From Amphiura filiformis (lineage: Eukaryota; Echinodermata; Ophiuroidea; Amphilepidida; Amphiuridae): 64,000 nucleotides of DNA. The stretch spans positions 101,454,647-101,518,646 of the forward strand of contig NC_092628.1 of the NCBI RefSeq assembly GCF_039555335.1. The letters are read 5' to 3'. Made by a program: the position numbers and the translations under genes. The notes under the pieces are model-generated. The model was not told the DNA's origin, made no database searches, and worked only from the letters and a program-made list of their open reading frames with translations. This document shows positions 33,572 to 44,995 of this stretch, one piece after another; within the stretch, counting starts at the first letter, position 1; every line of letters begins with the position of its first letter.

Positions 33572-34091
33572 CAAGCAATGCAACTCCTACTATACGCGAG
33601 TTGATGATTTGTACATCAAAAGTGTTAATTGGGTATTCCATTTGAAATCTTGACATCCCCTGCAAGCGGAAGATTTAATACTCAGCGTTTTGGAGAAAAA
33701 ATTTCGAGATATTTTTTTTCTCAATATCAAGAGCTAGCTTAAGAATCACTGAACCAATACTATGCTTGTTTGTACTGATTTTAATGCATTTTTCATGCTG
33801 ATTCCAAATATGGTCATGAACATTTTCAATTCTGAAATATTTGAAGTTTATTAAAAAAACTTACCCTGTAAAAAATAACGCCTGAGATATGTTTAGTTTA
33901 TAGAGTGTGCACAAAAAAGTATGTGATAAACTCTGAGGTAACTGTGATGCACGTTTTTTTATTCCCTTGTCAAAACCGCTGGAGCAATGCAACTCAACTT
34001 TTGGAGACAGATTGTTTTAAATGTTAGGCTTCAGCAGTCCTGAGCCTCAGTAGGATAGAAAACAGAATATGAACAAATCTGACCACCCGCC
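33572..34091. other. Unassigned DNA with a short copy of LINE-remnant sequence
   Basis: 33893-33966 repeats about 74 bp of 31014-31095 (GATATGTTTAGTTTA, TATGTGATAAACTCTG, ATGCACGTTTTT). The rest is unassigned. Confidence 0.5.
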
Positions 34092-34581
34092 TTTAAAGGG
34101 ACAATTTCAAAATTGCTCAAATCTTGTTGAAAACAAATCCAATATATATGGCTATAAGGAAAAACGCTCCGATTTTCTTTAAAATGATCTCAAAATGTTC
34201 CTTTTGCAAACACAATTCAAATACAAAATACACAGTTTGCATCATCTAGGATGTTTTGTTACATAAGTAACATTGCGAAATTGGTGAAAGTCAATCGAGT
34301 TGGGATGTATCTCTTTAACAATGTTTAAACCTGTTACCTAGGTAACGAAACAGCCAAGATATGGTTTTTCGAATATGAAAAAAAAATTACATTTTAAAGA
34401 AAATTGGCACATTTGTATGAAATTGATCCCAGTAAAGTCCAAAATATGACATTTGACCTTTTTGCTGATAATGTTAGAATGGTACGTTGCAGATAGGTCA
34501 AACTATACATTTTCAGAATACTTTCCAACAAAATTTGAGCGATTTTTATATTCCTCGTGTTTTGGGTAGTGTCCCTTTAAA
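34092..34581. mobile_element. MITE with TTTAAAGGGACA termini
   Basis: TTTAAAGGGACA at the left and TGTCCCTTTAAA at the right bound 490 bp. Subterminal TTGCTCAAAT / ATTTGAGCGA words are also inverted. No ORF. Confidence 0.75.
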
Positions 34582-34661
34582 TTCAAAATTTACCATATTT
34601 TACACGCAGTAGATTTAAACTCAGCACTCTGAAATGGACATGATACACCTCACATATCTTT

Positions 34662-34802
34662 TATAATGAAGGACAGAGATAAAAAGACGTCGGGGCAAAG
34701 GCGCACCGTGATTGGTTGCCGACCTGCGCAGTACGACATTTTCTGTCTAGTTGTCAGAATTTCAGACGCGAACTAGTCTTTTTATCTCCGTCTTACATTA
34801 TA
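34662..34802. mobile_element. Small MITE, 141 bp
   Basis: TATAATGAAGGACAGAGATA and its near reverse complement ending TCTTACATTATA form about 27-bp terminal inverted repeats. Confidence 0.7.
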
Positions 34803-35762
34803 GTGCATTTTGTGTATTATGGTTCCCTTATTACGTCACATATGGGTCCGCGAAAGGAGCTTTTATAAACATAGAGACCAATAGATTACGTAACGTATTG
34901 TTCCTTTGATGCCGATTAGATTTGCCGACAAGCTATTCATCAAATGGTACCTTTTGTTCAGGACAAAAGGGTTCCGTCATTAAATCGGTAACTGACCTGA
35001 CGCTTTACCAGGCAGGCTTCTGTCAATAAGTGATCAAAAGAAAGTCACCTGAGAGCGCCCACTTGAGCCAGTGGTACCTTTTGATCTCATACAGCCCAGG
35101 GGTGTGATTAAGTCGACGTCGCAATCACAAAAAACACACACTTTAGCCGTCGATGTACAGTTATTGCTGATCGATGTCTATCTGTGTCACTTTCGATCAT
35201 TTAAATATTTCGCAGTATTTTGTTATCCTGGTTATTATAGGCCTATTCAATAAAGTCAAATGTTTGTTGTTGTTTTTTTAATTTCACGAATTTGCATTTT
35301 AAAAGCGAGGGAGTGAATGAGGGAGGGATAAAAGAGGGGAAGCGGCTGGGAGGTCGAAAGTGCAGGCCTTTAGAAAGAATACTAAGTGCAGAGAAAGGAA
35401 AAGAAAGGATTGAATAAACAAAGGTAATAATTATCATAGAAACTAATCACATACGTAACAGCACTAGGCAGCCATTCAATGATGCCAAAGCCATTGTGCG
35501 TTGCGTAATTAAAACGCCCAGTCAGGTATATTTCACACTTTCCAAACACAAGTCTCCAAATTTTGAAAACTGAACGTTGAATGTACACTCTCATGAATAT
35601 TGATTGGCAACATTTTCCAATATGCCTGTGCTCTAATCGGACACAATAGATGAATAGACGCTGTAGTCCGTTGGGTTCGAGTATAAATAATTACTCTATT
35701 TCACTGAGTACAATAATAAGTGCATTAAACATGTTGAAGTCAGGGTTCACATCTTTAGGGAT
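34803..35762. other. 3' flank of the CD20-like gene
   Basis: No gene seen. AATAAA-like words on the minus strand below 35763 could serve polyadenylation, but none can be chosen with confidence. Confidence 0.4.
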
Positions 35763-38700
35763 TCACTTCACATTCAAGCCCATGTAAGGGTGTTCATAGC
35801 CTGAGTTCTCTGGCGGTGGCGCACTCGCGCCCGCTAGGTGAGATTCTTCATAAGCTGTAGAAGTAAAAACAAAACGTTTCCGTCGATAAATATTTTTCAA
35901 ATACTTTCAAAATGTTGTTTTTGATAACATATTTACAAATATAATGTGTAATAATTTTGCTATTCAATTAATACTTAAATTTGATGATCTTTATCTAAAG
36001 AGTTCCTTTCCTTTTCAACGGCATGAGGATTTGGTCACGCTTGCTGGTCTTGGTATGTCGTGCTCACGGGTCATGTACGTATTTATAAATACGTATTTAT
36101 AAATATAGTCGAAGGTAACTATCATCCATGACCTTGTGAGGATTTATTCTTCAATTTTGTTTATTTCTACAAACATGGTTACAGCTAGCTAGCATGCTAA
36201 GCTTTGCAGCTTGACTTGAGCATTTTGCTTGAGCCTGGTTCCCCATCTGGACGCTTTAATATGTTCGTGTCCAGTCGAATCGACCGGTTAACAATTAGTA
36301 AGTTTTTAGCAGATTCGCAGTCGGACAAGTGTGGAACTTCAAAGTTTTCGTCAGGAGTAGCTCTGACTTCTTCAGGATAAAGTACCTAAGAATGAGACAC
36401 GTAGGGTGCCCCTTGCCTTCTGATGGCTATGAAAAGAGCCGTTCACTGATAACTTTCCCTTGTCAACTGGGAACGAACAGACCTCGCCTATCTGCTTATG
36501 TAAAAGTTTTGGTGGTGGCCCTGAAAAGAGCCGTTCACTGAAGACCGCCCCTTGTCAACAAAGAACAAGCATATAATTACCTATCTGCTGATAAAAAGTC
36601 TATCCACAATCCGCCTGGGTAACATAATTATAAAGATAATAGCATCAAACAGAATCGAAGCTTACCTGGTGGAGGACCCTGATAATGTGTTGGAGGTGCA
36701 TAGAATTCATTGGGCGTTTGTTGTTGAACACCCTGCGGTGTAGAGCCCTGTTGGTTTGGTTGGTACTGAATCTAGAATGAGCAGATAATCAGATCAAGCG
36801 ACTTAAACAGTCATTCAACACACGTAAAAATGAAATGAGATTTCGACACACGTCCTCAGGAGAACTCTAGAGACATCCCTTTGTTTGCTGAAACGTATGA
36901 ATATTCATTTGAATATTGAAGGCCTACTTTTTTTTTTGCGAGTATTTAGATGAACTAAAATTAAGTGAGATTGACCTACAATCATGGGACAGGAGCAATA
37001 AAAATTGATTTGTAGTAGGTCTACCCCCATACCCACCCAACAGCAACTATAGCTGTAGGCGGTTAGCAAGTGACGTTAGCGTGCTGTGTAATTTTATTGA
37101 AAGAGTAGCATTTTTGGTGAAAACACTTTTTTCTCCATAGTGAACTTGACCCCAAGTTTTTCACGCGACACTTAGGACACCCAATGGTCATCATTGGTCA
37201 TAGTGACCAACTTTGATATAAAATTGGATCGGTTGAGCCCATATTTATTGGTCGAGCTATGAGTTGTAAAATATACGTCTCGTCCAATATTTTACAACTC
37301 ATAGCGAGACCAATAAATATTGGGCGTAAAGCATCCAATTTTATCATTATTCTGTTTTGGATCCAATATTATCACAACTTGGATCCATCAAAACATAATA
37401 ATGGTCAAAATTGGCCGACGCATGCCTACGATGGTTTATTATATGATTGAACTTTATCGGCTGAGGTAATCAAAGTAGCATTTTCAGGTTTTATGGTGAA
37501 TAGATGTCTATGAAATTCGTTACTCTATTTAGTATGTGGGTCCATATCTTAACCCTAACAGGACGGTATAGACGAATCCAACGAGCCAAGTCATGGTCAG
37601 GATTTCGACGGCCATCTTTGGGTAGCCGCTAGCACCAACCTGGTGTTTTGAGCGCCCCATTGTGCAAATAAAAGCCGCCTAAGGACGAGGAGGTTAATAG
37701 AATAATATAGGCTATACAATAGAGATAATTCCGCAGGTAATCCCGTCGCATCTATTCATTATTATGTTTTGATGAGTCCAAGTGTGTAAAAATATTGGAT
37801 CCAAAACATAATAATGATAAAATTGGATGCTTTACGCCCAATATTTATTGGTCTTGCTGTGAGTTTTAAAATATTGGACTCGACTACGTCTCGTCCAATA
37901 TTTTAAAACCCATAGCTCGACCAATAAATATGGGCTCAATCGATCCAATTTTATATCATACATAGTCCTTTTGTTCGCAAGTACATCCATGGTGTAGTTA
38001 ATCCGATTATTATGTCACTTCAACAGCGAATAGACCATAGAAGCTGTGTGTTTGGCGAATGGAACTATAGGGCCTATTGTGTTGTAAACTTTAATCCTTT
38101 TGTCTACCTGTGTTTTCGCGGAAGGTGTAAAACGGGTGATGGAATGCAGTTTAAAATTTCCGCCAAGGCCGAATCATTTCACATTTTGGGTGCATTGTAG
38201 CCGACGGTTACCCAACTAAAGGCTGTTAGTCAGGTGTAGGAATGCGTGGATTTGGATTCGTCTATACTACAAAATACTACTTGATATATGCGCTGTTCGT
38301 GCATGCATCCCACGTGGTGTGATGACGCAATCGCCCTAAGTGATATAGGCACGGTTTCGCTGGCCAGCGAAGCCCAAGACCCGTGGCAAAGTGTCGCCGA
38401 CCCAGTGCCTGGCATGCGAGGGGTCTCGGGTTCGAATCCCACCCAGAGCAAACAACTTCTTTCCTTCTTTTCTCTCTTTATTCCTTCCTTCTTTCCCTTC
38501 CCGTCGCCAAAAAGCCCCTAGGCGGTTAGGGTTAAGAATGCTTACCACTATTGTCTGCGGTTGATTTGTGACCTGAGTGTTTGTGACCGGTGTGATTCCA
38601 CAGCAAGCACAGCAATTAGCACAGCAAGCACAGACTCCACAGCATCCAAAACAGGAACCCACGATTGTAACTATCACTTGTACTGCTGCGACTACTGCGC

Positions 38701-41700
38701 CTATGGTATGTGCTATTCCACGACTATTCAACTAAAATTTACAAATAAAAATATCATCAATAACTGAAATATCAAAATTAAAAGTTGCTAAAATTTTGTT
38801 TAAACCAATTCCAAAAGATTCCTCTGGTAATCATGTGACTTTAATTTGATTATTTATCTTTTTGCTGGGAAGCCTATTTCCTGAAGAAAGAGAGTGATTG
38901 GTGAATGAAGCATCATTTTTAGAGATCGTCATTTGTGCAAGGAGTTTTGGAGAAAGCAGCACCATTTCTGCGCGAGGATTTTATACACATATAAATGCAT
39001 GTGTAAAGTGGACTTTGCTGAACAGTGACCTTTCGCAGGGCAATTGAGCAAGGATATACATCAGTCGTTCAGAACATTAATGGAACTTTGAACGAACAGA
39101 ACATTGTCATTATCAACAAGAATATAAGTAAACATTGTATATAGAATTAAATTATAATTTGTTGATGCATGCATGTATGTTTATATTATGCCAGTATATT
39201 ATTCAATCATATTTTACTTTTAATTAAATACCAGATATTGTTAACTTAATCAAACAGTGTATTGTGTGAATTTGGGAAAAGGGTGATTTTTGCCTTCAGT
39301 CATTACGTCTCGTAACAAAATTGTGGGCTCGTTCGGGAAATACACTGTAAAAAGAAAAGTTGACATTAATTTACTGAGACTTAAAAGTTACGTTTCGTAA
39401 CAATAAGGATTCAGAAAATATATAGTTTGACATATCTATGACTATTTATTCCACCTTTGCATCATATTTCACCAGTTTAGCTTAAATAATACTGCTTTCA
39501 CTATATTTCCAAGAATTTTTTCCAAACCCATTCCCCCATGTCAAAAACAAATATCTACGCCACTGGAATATTGGTCTGACTCCTGCCCAGCGGAGTAGCC
39601 ATGATGAGCGCGGGGGGGCACTGCCACCAACCCCGCCCGCCCAACCCATTCCCACCCCACTAGGTACGCCACTGCTCCTGTCAGATGGAGCATACTACCC
39701 ACTCCGCCGATATACTTGAACATATTTTTGTATACGGTCCTTACCTTATCACAATTGCCGTAAAAGTAATTGGTGTAGTGTTCCGGGTAGCTTTCATCCT
39801 CGCATTCTCTATCGCCGTTATGATCAGCACCGATTGCATCAAATACAAGGTTCACCATACCCACCAGAATATTAACGAGACAGAACACCAGGTAACTTAT
39901 GATCTAGGAGGTTAATGATACATTAAGAAATTTAAAAGTAACCGAGACACAATATGCATCGAACATCGCATTAGATTATTACATGCTGCAGTTACTGTTC
40001 ATTTTCCTATACACAATACACAGTGCTCTCACCATTGATGTGTGACCTCTACAAACAGTGTATGTTAGAGGTATATAGGGCATCGCCTAGTTAACGTCAC
40101 TGTATGAAAAAATAACCGGCCAATGTTTGTTGTACTCTATGAAATTCTAGAAAATATAGTTTTGTAACATGTCCTAAATTTTTAGCTAATTTAGATGTTT
40201 GGAAATATTTGCACTTTGGTGTTTTAGAAAGGAAGGGCACGGCATAGCTTGCAAAATTACCTGTGTAAATCGAATGCAACTTTTAGTGACTATCACTCAC
40301 TTGTGGGCCGCTCTCTTCCGAAGGGCATTAAAGCTAAACCACTTGACGGTTAGTTTTTGTACTTGCAGTCAATCAAGAATAATGTATACATTACATGTAG
40401 GCTAAAAACTGAGTACGTGGGCCATCTGCAAATGTTCGTACCTCCCTGATATGTAAATGACAGATAACAGCAAAAACAACTCCCATATCTGTCCATAACT
40501 TTGGTCAGTGGAGCGAGTCAGAGGATTTCAAGTGGGTGATTATTGATTGGCAAGTGCCATATTTGGGCATAAGTGCAGTCCACCATTCAATGTGGAGGAT
40601 GGGCTAGACTTTATCGATTGATTTTGCTGGAGTGATTTCCTGTTAACCAGGTTTAAGTACTGCAAAGGTCGAATCATGTTTGCTGTGCAGCCTAACTGCA
40701 CTATCTACAATAATGGTGAAAACCCCATTAACCAAAATAATCAAACGTTTATAAATAAAACAATGCCAGTCATTGATTCTTTTATATTCATAGTATTTAC
40801 CTGGGATAATAATTTTGTTAATTAATTTCGTCCCAATTATTAATATAGGGCAACTTCACTGCGTTGGTCTCGGCCCGGGCATCCGCAATAGGGCGGTTTT
40901 GTATACTCACTACTCCTTGATTATTTCGTTTCGCAGAAATACCCAAGACTCCTGTAACGCCATAAAACTGAAATAATAGAACAAATAAGACACTTCAAAA
41001 TACTAAAATTTTAAAGGAAATTTTCCGTTCTCTACATATACATACAAAGCCTTGATGTCGGACATAATTAGGGAAGTGTAGTATTTATAATTCATACATG
41101 CAGGATTCTGATTATAATTTAGACCAAATATCCCAGGATAAATAAACAAAATGGTTCAATAAACTCGATCAAATTTGTAATTTTGAATCTTTTTTATTTA
41201 ATATTTTCTGAATACAAAGCGAAAATAAACTATCAGGACTAGTGGGCCCATCAGCTATAGGCCTACACGTAACCAATTAAGTGAACAAACAGACACCGGC
41301 AAAGACAGAACGAATGACAGACAGGGCCTAACTTACGCAAATGCCTGCCCATATTCCAACAGCTACTCTGTAGTCTGTGCCGAAGGCCAAAGCGAAGCTC
41401 GTTGCAGTGATTTCTACTGCTGCAATCAATAAATGTAGAATGCCTAAAACTCTCAAACCACGCCAGTTAAACGTTTTCCTGCAGATTAATATCAAATTGA
41501 TCATTTTGACACTTGATCATTCATCGCTTACTCTATAGGCCTATTCGCTCCGCTCACTCACTCAGTCAGTCACCATCTAACCCAGAGGATGAAGCAAGCC
41601 CCATCATGCACTGTAAAAGTGTTATCACTATAGTTTCAACTGCCACTTTACTTTTCAAATCCCATTGAACTCTGTGCAAAAGATGTTGTTTTAGAATTGC

Positions 41701-42531
41701 CCGTGTGTCATTATTACTAAAGTGATGTATGTATGAAGGATAATTCACACCTTCTGTTGATAACATAATGTGAAATCGACCAACTTTTTGAAGATGTTTT
41801 TATTGTATATCTGTCCAAATTCAAATTTAACCATGCACGTATGTATGCAGTGGGCGGGCAGTAGTGGTGTCATGTTCACTCACACAGATGTGACTTGCTG
41901 GGAAGTGCTTAAATCATCCTCTGCATCTAACCTTAGCACATTCACCCTTCCGTTTACTCACCCCTCCCTTCCTCGCTCGCTCACTCACTCACTCATTCTA
42001 TATACGTGACACAAAACTTACAGCCGGGAACACGACATACAGTTTACTTCTTACCGACAAACTGTGGAATATAATGGTGGATTTCTGTCATCTGGTCATC
42101 AATACTGCCGCCCTCATGGTTCGGCACATGGTATCCCCGTTTGGAAGGTCATCAGATAGCTGAGGGTATGCTAATACAAGTAGCTCCAATGTAGACTTGT
42201 TGTTCTGATGTCCTCTTATGGTTGAAAAAAAAGTAAAAACAAAAACAGGTCCCCGATATTGCCAAGAGATGGGCAATCAATTTTTGGCACGCCATTTGAA
42301 AATTTTACTTGGGGGATCATAATTAATGCACAGCCCCTATCTGCCCACCCGTCAAAATAATCAGTCAATCACTTACCTTTGTGCCTGTTGCTGCCCGCCA
42401 ACCTGCTGTATAGGTAATACAATTTGTTGTTGCTGCCCGCCAGGCGGCTGTGGGGGTATTATAATTTGTTGTACCTGCCCACCAGACTGCTGCGGTGGAA
42501 TCTGTACTACAATTGGGTTTGATGTCGTCAT
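35763..42531 (-). CDS. CD20/MS4A-like four-transmembrane protein, seven coding exons, complete
   Basis: Coding exons on the minus strand: 42377-42531, 41337-41478, 40911-40967, 39745-39903, 38546-38731, 36666-36771 and 35763-35854. Every junction has GT-AG sites and the phases agree, giving 298 residues from ATG at 42531 to TGA at 35763. The N-terminus (1-51) is Gln/Pro/Gly-rich. Likely TM helices are 60-85, 89-111, 117-141 and 177-200. TM1-TM2 carries GLRVLGILHLL and VGIWAGICFYGVTGVLGI, the pattern of CD20-like proteins. The TM3-TM4 loop has C151 and C169. Ten cysteines within 198-215 follow TM4 and may be palmitoylated. The tail is Gln/Pro-rich with PPPAY at 266-270, a WW-domain ligand. Family calls rest on motifs; another tetraspan family is possible. 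Confidence 0.8.
36430..36565. repeat. Imperfect tandem pair in the last intron
   Basis: GAAAAGAGCCGTTCACTGA plus a CCTTGTCAAC block occurs at about 36430 and again at about 36521, 90 bp apart. Confidence 0.6.
37203..37400. repeat. Fold-back repeat, inverted relative to 37763-37968
   Basis: Carries CCCATATTTATTGGTCGAGC and AAATTGGATCG words, with its own internal palindrome around CGTCTCGTCCAATATTTTAC. The reverse complement of the whole occurs inside the neighbouring MITE. It lies in intron 5 to 6 of the CD20-like gene. Confidence 0.75.
37567..38266. mobile_element. TA-flanked MITE (TAGACGAATCCAA family) with inserted fold-back
   Basis: The ends TATAGACGAATCCAA and TTGGATTCGTCTATA are perfect inverted repeats with TA duplication. 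The outer parts match 19034-19252. The middle holds a second fold-back unit at 37763-37968 absent from the short copy. Confidence 0.8.
38382..38520 (+). mobile_element. tRNA-derived SINE with pyrimidine tail
   Basis: The B box GGTTCGAATCCC is at 38429-38440. The upstream GTGGCAAAGTG region is a diverged A box. The tail is TTCTTTCC-rich. It ends about 25 bp from the donor of coding exon 5 (38546), inside the intron. Confidence 0.65.
39985..40695 (-). repeat. Repeat R1, copy d (inverted), in a CD20-like gene intron
   Basis: The complete 700-bp R1 unit in reverse orientation, from the CTGCAGTTACTGTTC end to the TCGAATCATGTTTGCTGTGC end. It is between coding exons 3 and 4. It shows R1 is a mobile or dispersed unit and not part of the LDLR-A gene. 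Confidence 0.8.
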
Positions 42532-42558
42532 TTTATTCCGGTATGAAAAGCGAAATAT

Positions 42559-42989
42559 CTGAAAGAAAATGAACTTATCACATTAAATACATTCCTCGTA
42601 TTCAGAAGGCAATTCGATGGGTCTAATGTGCTCTCATGTCCCACAAAAAATACTGTGCAAACGTTGTTATCCGCTCTCTAAAGCATGTACGCCTAGCCTT
42701 AACCTTGACACAGAGCTGAAATCACAAAGAAAACCAAGCTACTGGTTCTACCTTCAGTCTGCCTTCTGAGTAAAACAGCTACCTTTAGAAAAGAGAAAAT
42801 GCCAGTGCTCCGGGTCTTAATTGCAAACCTTTCCTATAGTGTGGAAGAAATGACCTAGAACAACATGGCTACTACATGAATTAATTTGTGGTATCTGGAG
42901 CACAACTGCAAGAACAAAAGTATTCAAAATAACCCTTCCTGATTCAGATTCATGTGGCAACCTCGGAATGGATATTCTCGCTCAAAGAA
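42559..42989. other. 5' flank of the CD20-like gene
   Basis: A splice acceptor (TTTCTTTCAG on the minus strand) ends just above 42558, so the coding start lies in the second exon and an upstream non-coding exon exists. 42592-42690 is a fragment of TTAA element R2. No core promoter was identified. Confidence 0.5.
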
Positions 42990-43175
42990 CTATGTATTGT
43001 GTTTGTATTTTAGGATAACTATGTGTTAGTCCTGGCCTGAAACAGGTATTAACTAACACATTAATGTACAAACATTGTATGAGTTTGTATTTTTGGGACA
43101 ACTATGTGTTAGTCCCGGCCTGAAACAGGTATTAACTAACGCATTCGTGTACAAACATATATTGTATGTGTTTTA
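42990..43175. repeat. 83-bp satellite, two units left of PLE 3
   Basis: Two copies of the unit that also fills 44996-46990 (TGTGTTAGTCCTGGCCTGAA, AACTAACACATT, ACAAACATTGTATG). Confidence 0.85.
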
Positions 43176-43411
43176 GCATGAAAGTTCATCTGTTTTGGTA
43201 AACTTCATAATTGAAAATTTAAATTATGATCTCAACACAAAATTAAGACGTACCTCAAATTTTCGGTCACAACTTTGACCTTCGTCTGGAGACTGGCAAC
43301 CCAAGTTTGGGCATGGGATCAGTGACCTTTTGGACACTTGACTCCAAAACCTGGTCGTACACTCTTGGTAAATTGTATCGGCCCCCGTCGCGGGTTGAGA
43401 GATGGTTGGTT

Positions 43412-44398
43412 TCATTTCATTTTTGCTTTCTTAGCTTTGTCAAAGGACCAGTTCGGATAACCGCACTTCTTTAATGCACTGTTAATGTGCGATTTCTCCT
43501 CCGCTATGTCCTCTTGCTCCGATATGATTCTGTCCGCTCTGTGGTGAAGAGTCTGGATTACACCCAGTTTATGTTGGACAGGATGATTTGAATCAAAGTT
43601 CAAGTATTGATCCGTGTGGGTCGGTTTCCTATTGATTTTTATTTTTAGCGTACCGTCCTCTTGGATGACTGTGTGAGTGTCAAGGAATGCGAGTGACCGA
43701 TTTTCCTCGCCTTCTGTCGTAAACTTGATGTCCGGATCGATTGAGTTCAAGTGATTCGTAAATTCCGCGTATTGTTGCTTTAACTTTGTATGAGTATCGT
43801 CCACATAACAGAACCGCCACAAAGGGGGGGGGGTGGCTGATCTTATAGCTTCCTGTTCTAATTGTTCCATATATAAGTTGCAGACGATCGGGGATACAGG
43901 TGACCCCATGGCCGTGCCATGGATTTGCTGATAGTAATTTCCATTATAAACAAAGTAAGTACAATTCAAACACACTTCAAGAAGTTTTATCACATGCGCA
44001 GCAGACAGGCGGGTGCGATCACAAAGTGCGTTATCCTGTTCCAGACGAGCTTGAATAATCCTTAATGCTTTATCAACGGGTACAGAGGTAAAAAGAGCAG
44101 TAACATCATATGATCTTAATTCTTCGTCCTCCTCTACAGTTTCGTTCGTAATTCGCTCGGCGAAAATCTGGGAATTGGCAACGTGATGTACTGTATTACC
44201 AGGGACTAAAATGTCAGCAACCAATTTAGCACTACTGTATGTGATTGACCCGACGCTGCTCACAATGGGTCTAAGTGGAGTGTCTTTCTTATGAATTTTG
44301 GGCAACCCGTAAAATTTGGGCGGAGTTTCGGTGGTGGGGTACAACTGTCTATACTCAACTCTGTTAATACCACCCTCTTTCTCGATTTCAAGAAGCAC
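43412..44398 (-). CDS. PLE 3 reverse transcriptase
   Basis: The 328-residue frame contains KFYGLPKIHKKDTPLRPIVS (31-50), YDVTALFTSVPVDKALRII, AMGSPVSPIVCNLYMEQLE and the catalytic CYVDDTH. FLDTHTVIQEDGTLKIKI, then THTDQYLNFDSNHPVQHKLG, and GYPNWSFDKAKK at the end complete it. Minus-strand sequence up to about 44600 adds the N-terminal block ILPADKGRLVVILN in a neighbouring frame. The frame leads straight into the endonuclease tail (residues like ATGADTIYQ), so the nuclease core is deleted. Confidence 0.85.
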   Translation of the reverse strand: MLLEIEKEGGINRVEYRQLYPTTETPPKFYGLPKIHKKDTPLRPIVSSVGSITYSSAKLVADILVPGNTVHHVANSQIFAERITNETVEEDEELRSYDVTALFTSVPVDKALRIIQARLEQDNALCDRTRLSAAHVIKLLEVCLNCTYFVYNGNYYQQIHGTAMGSPVSPIVCNLYMEQLEQEAIRSATPPPLWRFCYVDDTHTKLKQQYAEFTNHLNSIDPDIKFTTEGEENRSLAFLDTHTVIQEDGTLKIKINRKPTHTDQYLNFDSNHPVQHKLGVIQTLHHRADRIISEQEDIAEEKSHINSALKKCGYPNWSFDKAKKAKMK

Positions 44399-44639
44399 AG
44401 ATGTTAATTGTTTCTTGTACTTACTGGTTGGACCCTTTTACCTAAGTTTTTGTAGGTATTAGTGTCACTAAGAAGTTTCTCACACTTGCGATTGTATTCC
44501 TCACTATTCAAGATGACCACTAATCTTCCCTTATCGGCTGGTAATATTTGGATTGACTTATCTTTCTGAAGCTGTTGCAAAGCTTCCCTCTCCTCTTTAG
44601 AAAGGTTAGAATCAATCTTATCACAGTTAGGGCGACTGA

Positions 44640-44850
44640 CAAGGTTGACTACATTGGTGAGACTGAAAGATCATTGAAAACCAGATTCTCAGAACAACCG
44701 TCGTCCGAGTACCACCTCGTCGGAAGTCTCCCAGCACATCCACATTGAATCCCCCGGCCACCAAGTTGATTTGGATGAGGTCAAAATCCTTGACCGGGAC
44801 GTTAGATACTTTGAAAGTGGTGTGATGGAGTCAATTTAAGCTAATTTACA
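44640..44850 (+). pseudogene. PLE 3 GIY-YIG endonuclease on the opposite strand
   Basis: The translation VDYIGETERSLKTRFSEH, then HIHIESPGHQVDLDEVKILD, then NQPSLNRDGSRYKLPRVYD gives a GIY-YIG core and the usual Penelope C-terminal block. It lacks an upstream RT and faces away from the RT at 43412-44398. Confidence 0.8.
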
Positions 44851-44995
44851 TCAGAGTCAACCAACCATCTCTCAACCGCGACGGGAGCCGATACAAGTTA
44901 CCAAGAGTGTACGACCGGGTTTTGGGGCCAAGTGTCCAAAAGGTCACTGATCCCAAACTTGGGTTGCCAGTCTCCAGATGAAGGCCAAAGTTTAA

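Larger units (their letters stand above)
43224..44995. mobile_element. Penelope-like element PLE 3, head-to-head composite
   Basis: The left part is on the minus strand: RT (44600 to 43412), then directly the C-terminal tail of the endonuclease and a hammerhead-like fold near 43245-43290. The right part is on plus: the GIY-YIG domain (44640-44850), its tail, then the same 3' end. The two 3' tails are about 130-bp inverted repeats (43245-43410 and 44862-44990). The left copy has lost the GIY-YIG core; the right copy has lost RT. The pair is inserted between units of the 83-bp satellite. Confidence 0.85.

Noticed and set aside
38336-38731. 131-codon frame through exon 5 of the CD20-like gene
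   Set aside because: Only 38546-38731 is exon. The rest is read-through across a good donor into the intronic SINE.
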